DNA of 40,413 nucleotides from Porticoccus sp. GTDB lineage: Bacteria > Pseudomonadota > Gammaproteobacteria > Pseudomonadales > Porticoccaceae. The position numbers were made by a program, and so were the translations under genes. The stretch is taken from contig JAGPWA010000080.1 in the NCBI GenBank assembly GCA_018066715.1, positions 1-40,413 of the forward strand. The letters run 5' to 3'. Positions 21,839-32,525 of the stretch are shown in pieces. Numbering within the stretch: the first letter of the stretch is position 1; each line of letters begins with the position of its first letter. Below the pieces are notes generated by a model. The model was not told the DNA's origin and ran no database searches. It saw only the letters and a program-made list of their open reading frames with translations.

Positions 21839-23545
21839 ATGGATTGGCAACGTTCATTACTTATTGCTGCCATGCTGGCGGTGGTTTACATGCTGTTTCT
21901 GGAATGGAATACGTTTCAAGAAGCGAACACACCAAAAGTGGATACCGCCACGGCTGAAGCAATGGTGACCCCTGAGTTGCCAACCCCCGATTTACCCGAT
22001 ATTGATACTACGGTTGATACGACCAATGTCTCAGTGCAGGCCGGCGAGCTGCCAATAATACCAGAGGTGCAATCAGAACAGGGTGTTGAACCAGTAGCGG
22101 CTGCGAACACTCGGTTGGTTCGAGTCTCTACAGATGTGCTGACGGTGCTGATTGATACCTTAGGTGGTGACATTGTGAGGGTTGAGTTGCCGAAACATCT
22201 AACGGCGCTGAGTGAGACGGATGACCCTTTCATCTTACTTAACCGAACTGCTACAACGACATATATAGCCCAGAGTGGCTTAGTTGGCACTAATGGTACT
22301 GACACCAGAGCAGGAAGGCCTTTGTTTAAAGCCCGCGCTGATCATTACACGATGGAGTCTGGACAGGAAACGCTACAGGTAGACCTAACACTCCAGCAAG
22401 GAGATGTCCTGATTACCAAGCAGTTCCATTTTAATCGTGGAGACTATTTGGTGGGCATGGCTTATCAAGTAGATAACCAGAGCAACCAACCATGGAAGGC
22501 GGGGTTGTTTGGGCAAATAAAGCGCGATAGCCACAACCCCACAGTTGGTGGTGGTATGGGAATGGCGCCTTTCTTGGGTGCGGCGATGACCAGCACAGAA
22601 GAAAATTACAAAAAAATGGACTTTGAGGACATCGAGGAAGAGTCTTTCAAAGACACGGTGACCGGTGGCTGGCTCGCCATGGTACAACATTACTTTATCA
22701 GCGCCTGGGTACCTGACCAGAAAACGACCAACACATTTAACTTACGGAAGTTGGGCAATCAAGATCTATATGTTCTTGGGTTCACCTCTCCACAGGTAAC
22801 TGTAGAGCCGGGCGAGCAGGGTGAGCTTCGCGCTGCTTTTTATGCGGGGCCAAAAGATCAGTATCGACTTGAAAAAATCTCTCCCTACCTCGACTTAACG
22901 GTCGATTATGGTTGGCTTTGGTGGATTGCAAAACCATTGTTTTGGGTGCTTTACCAGCTTCATGAGTTCCTTGGTAACTGGGGCTGGTCGATTATTCTGT
23001 TAACCATGATGATCAAGGCCGCCTTTTTCCGCCTTTCAGCTACTAGCTACAAATCTATGGCAAACATGCGGAAACTGCAGCCAGAGATGGCCCGCCTGAA
23101 AGAGTTGTATGGAGACGACAAACAGAAAATGTCGCAGGAAACCATGAGCCTGTACAAGAAGGAGAAGGTGAACCCCATGGGAGGGTGTTTGCCTATTCTG
23201 GTACAAATGCCGGTGTTTATTGCGCTTTATTGGGTGTTGCTGGAGAGCGTTGAGTTGCGTCACTCTCCCTGGATTCTTTGGATCCAGGATTTGTCGATAA
23301 AAGACCCCTATTTTGTGCTCCCCTTGATAATGGGCGCCAGTATGTTTATTCAGCAGAAGCTGAACCCTACCCCGCCTGACCCTACTCAGGCGAAGGTCAT
23401 GCAGATGATGCCTATTGCGTTCACCTTCTTCTTTATGTTCTTCCCTGCAGGGTTGGTTCTTTACTGGACCGTGAATAATGGGCTGTCCATCATTCAACAG
23501 TGGTTGATAACCCGCCGGATTGAAGGTGCATCGGAAAAAAAATAG
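21839..23545 (+). CDS. yidC: Membrane protein insertase YidC
   Basis: 568 residues. The N-terminal membrane helix (about 6-22, SLLIAAMLAVVYMLFLE) is followed by a linker rich in Thr, Pro, Asp and Val. Next comes the large periplasmic P1 beta-sandwich domain (about 90-340), then the conserved five-helix insertase core from about 350 (LWWIAKPLFWVLYQLHEFLG). The core includes MKAAFFRLSATSYKSMANMR, with the hydrophilic-groove arginine, and NPMGGCLPILVQMPVFIALY. It inserts inner-membrane proteins alone or with SecYEG, including the ATP synthase c subunit. A clear terminator lies just after it. Confidence 0.98.
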   Translation: MDWQRSLLIAAMLAVVYMLFLEWNTFQEANTPKVDTATAEAMVTPELPTPDLPDIDTTVDTTNVSVQAGELPIIPEVQSEQGVEPVAAANTRLVRVSTDVLTVLIDTLGGDIVRVELPKHLTALSETDDPFILLNRTATTTYIAQSGLVGTNGTDTRAGRPLFKARADHYTMESGQETLQVDLTLQQGDVLITKQFHFNRGDYLVGMAYQVDNQSNQPWKAGLFGQIKRDSHNPTVGGGMGMAPFLGAAMTSTEENYKKMDFEDIEEESFKDTVTGGWLAMVQHYFISAWVPDQKTTNTFNLRKLGNQDLYVLGFTSPQVTVEPGEQGELRAAFYAGPKDQYRLEKISPYLDLTVDYGWLWWIAKPLFWVLYQLHEFLGNWGWSIILLTMMIKAAFFRLSATSYKSMANMRKLQPEMARLKELYGDDKQKMSQETMSLYKKEKVNPMGGCLPILVQMPVFIALYWVLLESVELRHSPWILWIQDLSIKDPYFVLPLIMGASMFIQQKLNPTPPDPTQAKVMQMMPIAFTFFFMFFPAGLVLYWTVNNGLSIIQQWLITRRIEGASEKK

Positions 23546-23551
23546 GATAAG

Positions 23552-23579
23552 AAGGGCTCCTCATAAGGAGCCTTTTTTT
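23552..23579 (+). terminator. Rho-independent terminator after yidC
   Basis: Perfect 7-bp stem GGCTCCT (23555-23561), loop CATA, AGGAGCC (23566-23572), followed by seven T. It lies only 13 bases before the mnmE ATG, so mnmE must be expressed by partial read-through or from a promoter inside yidC. Confidence 0.88.
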
Positions 23580-23592
23580 CTGGAATATTAAA

Positions 23593-24975
23593 ATGTTATC
23601 TGCCAGTGATCAGGACACCATAGCAGCTATTGCCACACCACCGGGTCGAGGTGGTGTGGGTATTTTACGAATATCAGGGAAAAATCTATCCCCCTTTTTT
23701 GATGGGTTTTTGGCAAAAACACCAGAGCCAAGACAAGCACTATTTACTGACTTTTTAGGTGCTGATGGGGCCGCGATTGATCAAGGTGTAGCCATCTACT
23801 TCGCCGCACCTCATTCATTCACCGGAGAGCATATTCTGGAGTTACAGGGTCATGGTGGTCCCGTTATTATGGACGCCCTGTTACGCCGATCTCTAGCGCT
23901 AGGCGCCCGCCTAGCAAGACCTGGTGAGTTTTCTGAGCGTGCTTTTCTTAACGACAAAATAGATCTTGCACAGGCTGAGGCAATTGCCGACCTGATTGAT
24001 GCTACGTCTGATCAGGCTGCCCGTTGTGCGCTTCGTTCACTTCAGGGTGAGTTTTCTGCCCAAATCCACAGTTTGGTTGAATCTCTGACGGCACTACGAA
24101 TTTATGTTGAAGCGGCCATTGATTTTCCGGAGGAGGAAATAGATTTTTTGGCAGATGGAAAAGTGTCCGCTGACCTCGGTGCGTTACAGAAGCAGCTGAA
24201 GGCCGTTATCGCACAGGCCTATCAGGGCTCTCTGATGAGGGAGGGGATGACGGTAGTTATAGCGGGCAAGCCCAACGCCGGTAAATCGAGCCTGCTAAAC
24301 GCACTATCTGGTAAGGATAGTGCCATTGTGACTCATATTGAAGGAACAACCCGTGATGTACTTCGAGAGCAGATCCATATTGATGGCATGCCGCTTCATA
24401 TCATTGATACTGCCGGATTAAGGGACACGGGAGATGCGGTTGAACAAGAGGGCATTAGACGCGCTTGGCAGGAAATTGATCATGCTGACCGAATCTTGTT
24501 TGTTATTGATAGCGCCCAGGATTACTCCTTGGAACCCAGGAATAACTGGCCGGAATATTTTGAGCGTTATCCTGAACGAGACTCCCACGGGAAGAGTAAT
24601 CTTAGTTTTGTCTTGAACAAGGGGGATATCTCCGGGCTACCAGCTGGGCTTTCTAATAATGGCCATCCGGTAATTACCCTCTCAGCAAAACAGGGGGTCG
24701 GTCTCAATATTCTCACCGAACACCTGAAAGAGTGTATGGGCTACACCGGAAGTAATGAAGGTAGTTTCACCGCAAGACGACGCCATACCGAAGCGCTTCA
24801 GGAGGCACAAGAATATTTAAATGCAGGGTCAGCGCAGTTGAATGAAGCTGGCGCCGGTGAACTACTGGCTGAAGATCTGAGGTTGGCTCAACAGTCACTC
24901 GCCGAAATTACGGGCGAATTTACTTCTGACGATTTGCTGGGCAGAATTTTTTCCAGTTTCTGTATTGGAAAGTAA
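23593..24975 (+). CDS. mnmE: tRNA uridine-34 modification GTPase MnmE (TrmE)
   Basis: Potassium-activated GTPase partner of MnmG, 460 residues. The N-terminal tetrahydrofolate-binding domain begins [21 protein letters not shown] helical domain follows and holds the inserted G domain: G1 GKPNAGKSS at 225-233, G2 EGTTRDV, G3 DTAGLRD, G4 NKGD. The C-terminus ends CIGK (457-460), whose cysteine is required in E. coli MnmE. All expected elements are intact. The gene is separated from its partner mnmG and inverted relative to it, and is preceded by a terminator 13 bases upstream. Confidence 0.98.
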   Translation: MLSASDQDTIAAIATPPGRGGVGILRISGKNLSPFFDGFLAKTPEPRQALFTDFLGADGAAIDQGVAIYFAAPHSFTGEHILELQGHGGPVIMDALLRRSLALGARLARPGEFSERAFLNDKIDLAQAEAIADLIDATSDQAARCALRSLQGEFSAQIHSLVESLTALRIYVEAAIDFPEEEIDFLADGKVSADLGALQKQLKAVIAQAYQGSLMREGMTVVIAGKPNAGKSSLLNALSGKDSAIVTHIEGTTRDVLREQIHIDGMPLHIIDTAGLRDTGDAVEQEGIRRAWQEIDHADRILFVIDSAQDYSLEPRNNWPEYFERYPERDSHGKSNLSFVLNKGDISGLPAGLSNNGHPVITLSAKQGVGLNILTEHLKECMGYTGSNEGSFTARRRHTEALQEAQEYLNAGSAQLNEAGAGELLAEDLRLAQQSLAEITGEFTSDDLLGRIFSSFCIGK

Positions 24976-25086
24976 CCCCCCCTCTTTCTTCGTTACCGGC
25001 TCTAATAACATATCCACCAGGCAGCGTATCCGCTAACTTATTCATATGGCTGGTGTTCTTTGGTCAGCCCACAAAATGCTAACAGG

Positions 25087-25095
25087 TTATCCACA
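25087..25095 (+). promoter_or_regulatory. Perfect DnaA box
   Basis: TTATCCACA, exact consensus, about 230 bases before the dnaA start. Confidence 0.8.
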
Positions 25096-25225
25096 TATCG
25101 TGGTCAAAAAACACCCAGTAAATGCTTCCGATACTGTGCAAAACTAATGCTCGGTATATATTTGTAACCATTTGATATATAAGGATAGAATAGAAAATTC
25201 GACTAAATAATTTTTTTATAAAAGG

Positions 25226-25234
25226 TGTGGATAA
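25226..25234 (-). promoter_or_regulatory. Perfect DnaA box
   Basis: TGTGGATAA on the plus strand, about 80 bases before the dnaA start and downstream of the candidate -10; well placed for autoregulation. Confidence 0.8.
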
Positions 25235-25314
25235 CTCCATCCGTTGTGGCTAAACTAAGGGCCAAATAAAAATGTCATCTATTAGAATTGAATGGCAGTA
25301 TAAAGGGGAAAAAC

Positions 25315-26742
25315 TTGGCTCAAGCCTCGTGGGATAAGTGTCTAGGATACCTTCAGGAAGAACTACCGGCACAGCAGTTCAATACCTGGATAAGGCCATT
25401 ACAGTTACATGTTCCGGAGAGTGATGAGCCTCAATCATCAACGGATATTAGGTTGCTTGCACCGAACCGTTTTGTGAGAGATTGGGTCTCAGATAAGTTT
25501 CTCGAGCGGATCATTGAAATCTTCCAGCAGCTTCAAGGTGAACGGTGCAAGGTAATCGTTGAGTCCAGTACTAGCCCGCAACCCATTTATCATGAAGATG
25601 CGACGCCTGTGCTCCCAAAGGTGCTCCCAACAGTGCTAGGGAAAGCTCCGTTTCCTGCAACAACCCGCATTCAAGTCCAGCCCGAGGCTAGAAAAACGGA
25701 TGTTGAAGGCGGGCTAAATCATCGAAGCAATATCAATCAGACCTTCACCTTTCAGTCATTTGTCGAAGGTAAATCAAACCAGCTTGCTTTAGCGGCTTCC
25801 CGGCAGGTAGCCGAAAACCCAGGAGGTTCTTATAACCCGCTATTTATTTATGGTGGCGTTGGGTTGGGTAAGACCCACCTTATGCACGCTGTGGGGAATG
25901 CGCTGCGGGAACAAAAACCCAATGCAAAAATTATTTACCTCCACTCAGAGCGCTTTGTGGCCGATATGGTTAAGGCGCTGCAGTTAAATGCGATCAATGA
26001 TTTTAAGCGCTTTTACCGCTCTGTTGATGCGTTACTGATTGACGACATACAGTTCTTTGCCGGTAAAGAGCGCTCTCAAGAAGAGTTTTTCCACACCTTC
26101 AATGCGTTGCTTGAGGGTGGTCAGCAAATGATTCTGACTTGTGATCGTTATCCAAAGGAAATAGATGGCCTTGAAGAGCGACTAAAATCCCGCTTTGGTT
26201 GGGGGCTTACCGTTGCTGTTGAGCCGCCAGAACTGGAAACACGAGCCGCGATTCTGATGAAAAAGGCACATCAGGCAAAAGTAAATCTTCCCGACGACGC
26301 AGCTTTTTTTATTGCCCAGCGTATCCGCTCCAATGTTAGAGAGCTCGAAGGTGCACTCAAGAGGGTGATAGCAAGTGCTCACTTCACGGGGGCCCCTATA
26401 AGTATTGAGCTTATTCGCGAATCCTTAAAGGACCTTTTGGCACTTCAGGATAAACTGGTCACCATTGATAATATTCAGCGGGTGGTCTCTGAGTACTACA
26501 AGGTTAAAATGTCTGAGTTTTTATCCAAGCGACGAAGTCGGTCTATAGCCAGGCCGCGACAAGTGGCGATGGCGCTTGCCAAAGAGCTAACCAATCATAG
26601 CCTGCCAGAGATCGGAGAGGCCTTTGGTGGTCGTGATCATACGACGGTTCTACATGCGTGTAGAAAGGTCAAAGAGCTGCAGGAAACGAGTCGAGATATT
26701 AACGAGGATGTTAAGCAGTTATTAAGAACGTTAACCACCTGA
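25315..26742 (+). CDS. dnaA: Chromosomal replication initiator DnaA (TTG start)
   Basis: AAA+ initiator that binds DnaA boxes and opens oriC, 475 residues from the TTG at 25315. That start gives (M)[17 protein letters not shown], aligning exactly with Pseudomonas MSVELWQQC, and AAAGGGGA lies six bases upstream; another in-frame TTG at 25288 lacks such support. No ATG fits. Domain I is at 1-75 ([12 protein letters not shown]), with a variable linker to about 135. Walker A GGVGLGKT is at 180-187 and Walker [10 protein letters not shown] has its Asp pair at 243-244. Domain IV carries the box-reading signature GGRDHTT at 438-444. dnaN follows after 67 bases. Confidence 0.98.
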   Translation: MAQASWDKCLGYLQEELPAQQFNTWIRPLQLHVPESDEPQSSTDIRLLAPNRFVRDWVSDKFLERIIEIFQQLQGERCKVIVESSTSPQPIYHEDATPVLPKVLPTVLGKAPFPATTRIQVQPEARKTDVEGGLNHRSNINQTFTFQSFVEGKSNQLALAASRQVAENPGGSYNPLFIYGGVGLGKTHLMHAVGNALREQKPNAKIIYLHSERFVADMVKALQLNAINDFKRFYRSVDALLIDDIQFFAGKERSQEEFFHTFNALLEGGQQMILTCDRYPKEIDGLEERLKSRFGWGLTVAVEPPELETRAAILMKKAHQAKVNLPDDAAFFIAQRIRSNVRELEGALKRVIASAHFTGAPISIELIRESLKDLLALQDKLVTIDNIQRVVSEYYKVKMSEFLSKRRSRSIARPRQVAMALAKELTNHSLPEIGEAFGGRDHTTVLHACRKVKELQETSRDINEDVKQLLRTLTT

Positions 26743-26809
26743 TTATTCGCAGCTTTTGGATTATTATAAGCAACTCTTTTTATCTAGCTTACTTGGAAGA
26801 TATTAACCG

Positions 26810-27910
26810 ATGAAGTTCTCAGTTTCCCGCGAAGATTTTCTGAAGCCCTTGCAGTTGGTTGTTGGAGTAGTAGAGCGGCGCCAGACACTGCCTATTTTAT
26901 CTAACGTTCTTATTAACCTTAGTGATGGTCGATTATCTCTCACCGGGACTGATCTCGAGGTAGAGATTGTTGGCCACTTATCACTGGTTTCACCTGCAGA
27001 AAGCGGAGAGATAACGGTACCAGCGCGCAAGTTGATGGATATCTGTCGCTCTTTACCCGATGGCGCTGAGATCACGCTTTCTGAAGAGGGTGGTCGTGTT
27101 CAAGTCACCAGTGGACGGAGTCGTTTTACGCTATCTTCTCTCCCGGCCAATGAATTTCCCAATGTGGATGATGGGCCTGGTAAGTGTGAATTTTCTATTG
27201 AGCAAAATTCGTTTAAACAGCTTATTGATCACACCGCGTTTGCCATGGCGCAACAGGATGTACGGTATTACCTTAATGGAATGTTGCTAGAGGTAGGTAA
27301 TGATCGCGTTCGTGCGGTGGCGACAGATGGCCATAGGTTGGCCATGATGGATACTCAGGTTGCCGGTCTACCAGGGGAGTTAACCCAGGTTATTCTTCCT
27401 CGCAAAGGGGTTATAGAGTTATCACGCCTGCTATCAGATGAGGGCGAGGTTTCCGTTGTACTAGGCAATAACCATATTCGTATCGCAACAGCAGATTTTC
27501 GCTTCACCTCTAAGCTGGTAGATGGTGCCTACCCAGACTACGACCGGGTACTGCCAAAAGGTGGTGATAAAGAAATGGTGGGCAGTCGTGAAGAGCTGAA
27601 AAATGCTTTTAGCCGTACCGCGATATTATCTAATGAAAAGTATCGAGGCGTTCGTTTATTGTTATCAGAAGGTCAATTGACGCTGGTTGCTAATAACCCT
27701 GAGCAAGAAGAGGCACAGGAGGAAGTAACCGTTGATTATTCCTCAGACGAACTTGAAGTAGGCTTCAATGTCAGCTATGTCATTGATGTTCTTAATGTTT
27801 TACGTGGGGAGACTGCTCGCTTTACGCTTTCTGACGCGAACAGTAGTGCTCTGATAGAAGACCCTGAGAATGAAAGTGCCGTGTATGTTGTTATGCCGAT
27901 GCGGCTCTGA
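26810..27910 (+). CDS. dnaN: DNA polymerase III beta subunit (sliding clamp)
   Basis: Ring clamp that tethers DNA polymerase III, 366 residues, same length as in E. coli. It begins MKFSVSREDFLKPLQLV, includes RQTLPILSNVLI and TGTDLEVEI in domain 1 and ATDGHRLA in domain 2. It ends YVVMPMRL, the conserved C-terminus that forms part of the partner-binding cleft. Three DNA clamp domains are complete. It lies between dnaA and recF in the standard order. Confidence 0.99.
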   Translation: MKFSVSREDFLKPLQLVVGVVERRQTLPILSNVLINLSDGRLSLTGTDLEVEIVGHLSLVSPAESGEITVPARKLMDICRSLPDGAEITLSEEGGRVQVTSGRSRFTLSSLPANEFPNVDDGPGKCEFSIEQNSFKQLIDHTAFAMAQQDVRYYLNGMLLEVGNDRVRAVATDGHRLAMMDTQVAGLPGELTQVILPRKGVIELSRLLSDEGEVSVVLGNNHIRIATADFRFTSKLVDGAYPDYDRVLPKGGDKEMVGSREELKNAFSRTAILSNEKYRGVRLLLSEGQLTLVANNPEQEEAQEEVTVDYSSDELEVGFNVSYVIDVLNVLRGETARFTLSDANSSALIEDPENESAVYVVMPMRL

Positions 27911-27933
27911 TTATTCAGTCAACACCATCTAAA

Positions 27934-29022
27934 ATGTATCTACAGAAACTGGATGTGCATGGGTTGAGAAACCTGAAGCAGATCCAGCTTTCATTATCAC
28001 CCGGAGCTAATCTACTTTACGGCTCAAATGGTAGCGGCAAAACAAGTGTGCTAGAAGCGCTCTATTTGTTAGGTCGTGGTCGCTCTTTCCGCACTCGTAC
28101 ACTAAGTCCGGTTATTAATCATGATGCTGATAACTGCACAGTTTTTGGGTTGCTTCACAAAGAGGGTAAGGAAATACCGCTGGGTGTCAGTCGATCGAGG
28201 CAGGGCGATTTTTTATTCAAAGTGGATGGAGAGCCCGTCACCAGTGCATCAAGTCTTGCCGAGGCTATGCCGTTATTAATACTTAATTCAGATAGCTTTC
28301 ACCTGCTGGATGGAGGACCTCAGTTTCGCAGGCAGTTTGTCGATTGGGGTGTGTTCCACGTGGAACATAATTATCGGAATACCTGGCAAAGGTTTCGCAG
28401 GGCCTTGAAACAGCGCAATTCATTGCTTCGGCGTGATAGAATAGATGAGGCCTTGCTGGGGGTTTGGGATGCTGAATTCGTTAGTTTGGCAGAGCAGATT
28501 AACCACTACCGTGAACAGTATCTAGCCGATTTGATGCCCAGAATTAGTGAGGTGCTGTCAGAGCTCTCTCCTTTAGAGGGGTTTGAGTTCAAGCATTATG
28601 CTGGCTGGGATAACACGAAGAATTTAAGTGATGTATTGCTGGCAGATCGGCAGAGAGATCTTCAGGGGAAAACAACACATCATGGGCCACACCGGGCGGA
28701 TCTACGGGTACGGTTCAATAAGCAACCGGCCAATGATTTACTGTCCCGGGGGCAGATTAAAGTGCTCGTTACTGCCATGCAGGTAGCACAGGGCTACTTG
28801 TATCATGAGAAAACGGGGTGTCAGTGCCTGTACCTGCTGGACGACCTCCCGTCTGAGTTAGATATAGAGCATAGACGTAAGGTCGGTGGGCTTTTGTATC
28901 GACTGGGCGCACAGGCCTTTATAACCGGTGTCGTTCGGGAGGATTTAAGATCATCTTGGCCCGAAGAAGATAAAACCATCCGCATGTTCCACGTGGAACA
29001 TGGGCGTATTGCACAAGAATAG
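27934..29022 (+). CDS. recF: DNA replication and repair protein RecF, with two embedded parS sites
   Basis: SMC-like ATPase that helps load RecA at gaps, 362 residues. Walker A GSNGSGKT is at 30-37, GRGRSFR follows, the ABC-type signature is in DLLSRGQIKVLV, and the Walker B equivalent is LYLLDDLPSELD. Two perfect 16-bp parS sequences lie in the same reading phase and encode FHVEH twice, at 141-145 and 352-356. The second forms much of the C-terminal tail after the ATPase core. The gene starts 23 bases after dnaN and ends 37 bases before gyrB. Confidence 0.97.
   Translation: MYLQKLDVHGLRNLKQIQLSLSPGANLLYGSNGSGKTSVLEALYLLGRGRSFRTRTLSPVINHDADNCTVFGLLHKEGKEIPLGVSRSRQGDFLFKVDGEPVTSASSLAEAMPLLILNSDSFHLLDGGPQFRRQFVDWGVFHVEHNYRNTWQRFRRALKQRNSLLRRDRIDEALLGVWDAEFVSLAEQINHYREQYLADLMPRISEVLSELSPLEGFEFKHYAGWDNTKNLSDVLLADRQRDLQGKTTHHGPHRADLRVRFNKQPANDLLSRGQIKVLVTAMQVAQGYLYHEKTGCQCLYLLDDLPSELDIEHRRKVGGLLYRLGAQAFITGVVREDLRSSWPEEDKTIRMFHVEHGRIAQE
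28352..28367. promoter_or_regulatory. parS: parS centromere site 1 (ParB binding)
   Basis: TGTTCCACGTGGAACA, a perfect 16-bp palindrome matching the Pseudomonas-type parS consensus, inside recF. It is about 7.5 kb from the oriC candidate, within the distance normally seen for origin-proximal parS. A cognate ParB is encoded at 16249-17124. Confidence 0.93.
28985..29000. promoter_or_regulatory. parS: parS centromere site 2 (ParB binding)
   Basis: Second exact copy of TGTTCCACGTGGAACA, 633 bases from the first, at the 3' end of recF. With its flanking bases the palindrome extends to 18 bp (28984-29001). Confidence 0.93.
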
Positions 29023-29050
29023 GTGTTAATACTAAAACATAGAAATTTAG

Positions 29051-31477
<2,427 letters not shown>

Positions 31478-31493
31478 TATATATCGGCGTCCA

Positions 31494-31525
31494 CAAAAAA
31501 CTGGCCTATTTAGGCCAGTTTTTTT
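31494..31525. terminator. Bidirectional terminator between gyrB and the small Arg-rich gene
   Basis: Perfect 9-bp stem ACTGGCCTA (31500-31508) and TAGGCCAGT (31511-31519), with a T run on the right and an A run on the left. It lies between convergent genes and can serve gyrB on the plus strand and the 60-residue gene on the minus strand. Confidence 0.9.
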
Positions 31526-31535
31526 ATATCCAAAA

Positions 31536-31718
31536 TTACTCTTCGTGCTGGCGCCAAAGATCAGCATCAGTCTTGCGACGACCTGGATTTTTTCTACGAT
31601 CATCCTTGCTAGGCTCGAAGCGAATATCCTCGCGGCGGTCAGTATTTTTCCGGCGTTGCTCTTTACGTTGTTCTGGGCCGTTATAGGTCCCGTTATCAAA
31701 AGTGTTCATAGCATCCAT
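31536..31718 (-). CDS. Small arginine-rich hypothetical protein (60 residues)
   Basis: I do not recognise a named family. The protein is hydrophilic and very rich in Arg, Lys and Asp, with a repeated motif: RRKNTDRRED (22-31) and DDRRKNPGRRKTD (39-51), joined by IRFEPSK. It has no signal, membrane helix or cysteines. Support for a real gene: the ORF fills the space between gyrB and the plsC-like gene, ends 10 bases from a terminator that fits it, and has strongly biased, repeated composition. The start may be the ATG at 31718 or the one at 31709, which has GGA just upstream. It could bind nucleic acid or an acidic partner; that is only a guess from charge. Confidence 0.65.
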   Translation of the reverse strand: MDAMNTFDNGTYNGPEQRKEQRRKNTDRREDIRFEPSKDDRRKNPGRRKTDADLWRQHEE

Positions 31719-31797
31719 TCATTATGTATATCTAACAGAAAAGAAGTAGTTTAGGCGACAGTAAACTGGAAATCTAGTCCCTGGCTATCTACCCTAT

Positions 31798-32523
31798 TCA
31801 GGAATGGGACAGGGTTTGCTGGGTCGATTCGATCCAGTCTTTTACCTGTTCCGTTAATTGTCGGCTATCAGCATCAGTAGTATCGATGGGCTTACCAATT
31901 ACTATGTGAATTCGACCGGGCCATTTAATAAATTTGTGGGCAGGCCAACAGTACCCAGCATTCTGGGCTACGGGCAAAATGGGCACATCAGCAGCAATAG
32001 CAAGGGCTGCTCCGCTACGGCCGTAGTTTCCCGCCTGCCCTACAGGTGTCCGGGTTCCTTCAGGGTAAATGAGTACATTATTACCTTGAGCCAAGCGCTG
32101 CTTACCCTGCGCCAGTATTTGTTTCATGGCTTCTCTAGGGTTGCTGCGGTTTATAGCGATGGGATGCATAAAGTAGAGGGCCCAGCCAAAAAAAGGTATC
32201 CAGAAAAGCTCTTTTTTTAGAATAGTGCTGACGGGGCGTAATAGTCGTTGAAGATAGAAGGTTTCCCAGCCGGACTGATGTTTGCTCAGTACGACACAGG
32301 GAGTGTTAGGGATATTCTCCAAGCCATCTACCTGAAGGGTAATTCCACAGCTGAAGTTCAACCACTTAATGATAATAGCATTTGCCCAAGTCACCACATT
32401 CTGGCGCATACGGTATGGCATTAAGGTCCCAATCGTGCAGGTAAATGTGCCGAAAACAATCAAAACTATCGCATAAATCACGTAAAATAGCACCGAACGT
32501 GTGAAAGCTATTGCTGTCTTCAT
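31798..32523 (-). CDS. plsC: 1-acyl-sn-glycerol-3-phosphate acyltransferase (PlsC/HdtS-like)
   Basis: Membrane-bound lysophosphatidic acid acyltransferase making phosphatidic acid, 241 residues. An N-terminal membrane segment (about 9-35) precedes the acyltransferase motifs: block I KHQSGWETF with His82 and Glu87 (HX4E rather than HX4D), then INRSNPREAM, and block III LIYPEGTRTPVG. The same gene, with the HX4E form, stands between gyrB and gmhB in Pseudomonas (PA0005/HdtS type), so context agrees. It starts two bases after the gmhB stop, the last certain member of glyQ-glyS-gmhB-plsC. A second PlsC elsewhere in the genome would be normal. Confidence 0.9.
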   Translation of the reverse strand: MKTAIAFTRSVLFYVIYAIVLIVFGTFTCTIGTLMPYRMRQNVVTWANAIIIKWLNFSCGITLQVDGLENIPNTPCVVLSKHQSGWETFYLQRLLRPVSTILKKELFWIPFFGWALYFMHPIAINRSNPREAMKQILAQGKQRLAQGNNVLIYPEGTRTPVGQAGNYGRSGAALAIAADVPILPVAQNAGYCWPAHKFIKWPGRIHIVIGKPIDTTDADSRQLTEQVKDWIESTQQTLSHS

Positions 32524-32525
32524 TG

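Larger units (their letters stand above)
24976..25314. other. mnmE-dnaA intergenic region with two perfect DnaA boxes; dnaA control region and possible second part of oriC
   Basis: No gene is seen in these 339 bases. Perfect DnaA boxes lie at 25087-25095 (+, TTATCCACA) and 25226-25234 (-, TGTGGATAA), with a one-mismatch box TGTGCAAAA at 25135-25143. The stretch 25150-25223 is strongly AT-rich. Boxes in front of dnaA usually mediate autorepression. They may also be the remainder of an ancestral rpmH-dnaA origin, since the left gap carries the other boxes. A candidate promoter is TTGTAA (25162-25167), 18 bases, TAGAAT (25186-25191). Function is inferred. Confidence 0.65.

Noticed and set aside
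25001-25020. ATATCCACC as a further DnaA box
   Set aside because: It lacks the final A and has a poor first half; more than one mismatch from the consensus, so not counted.
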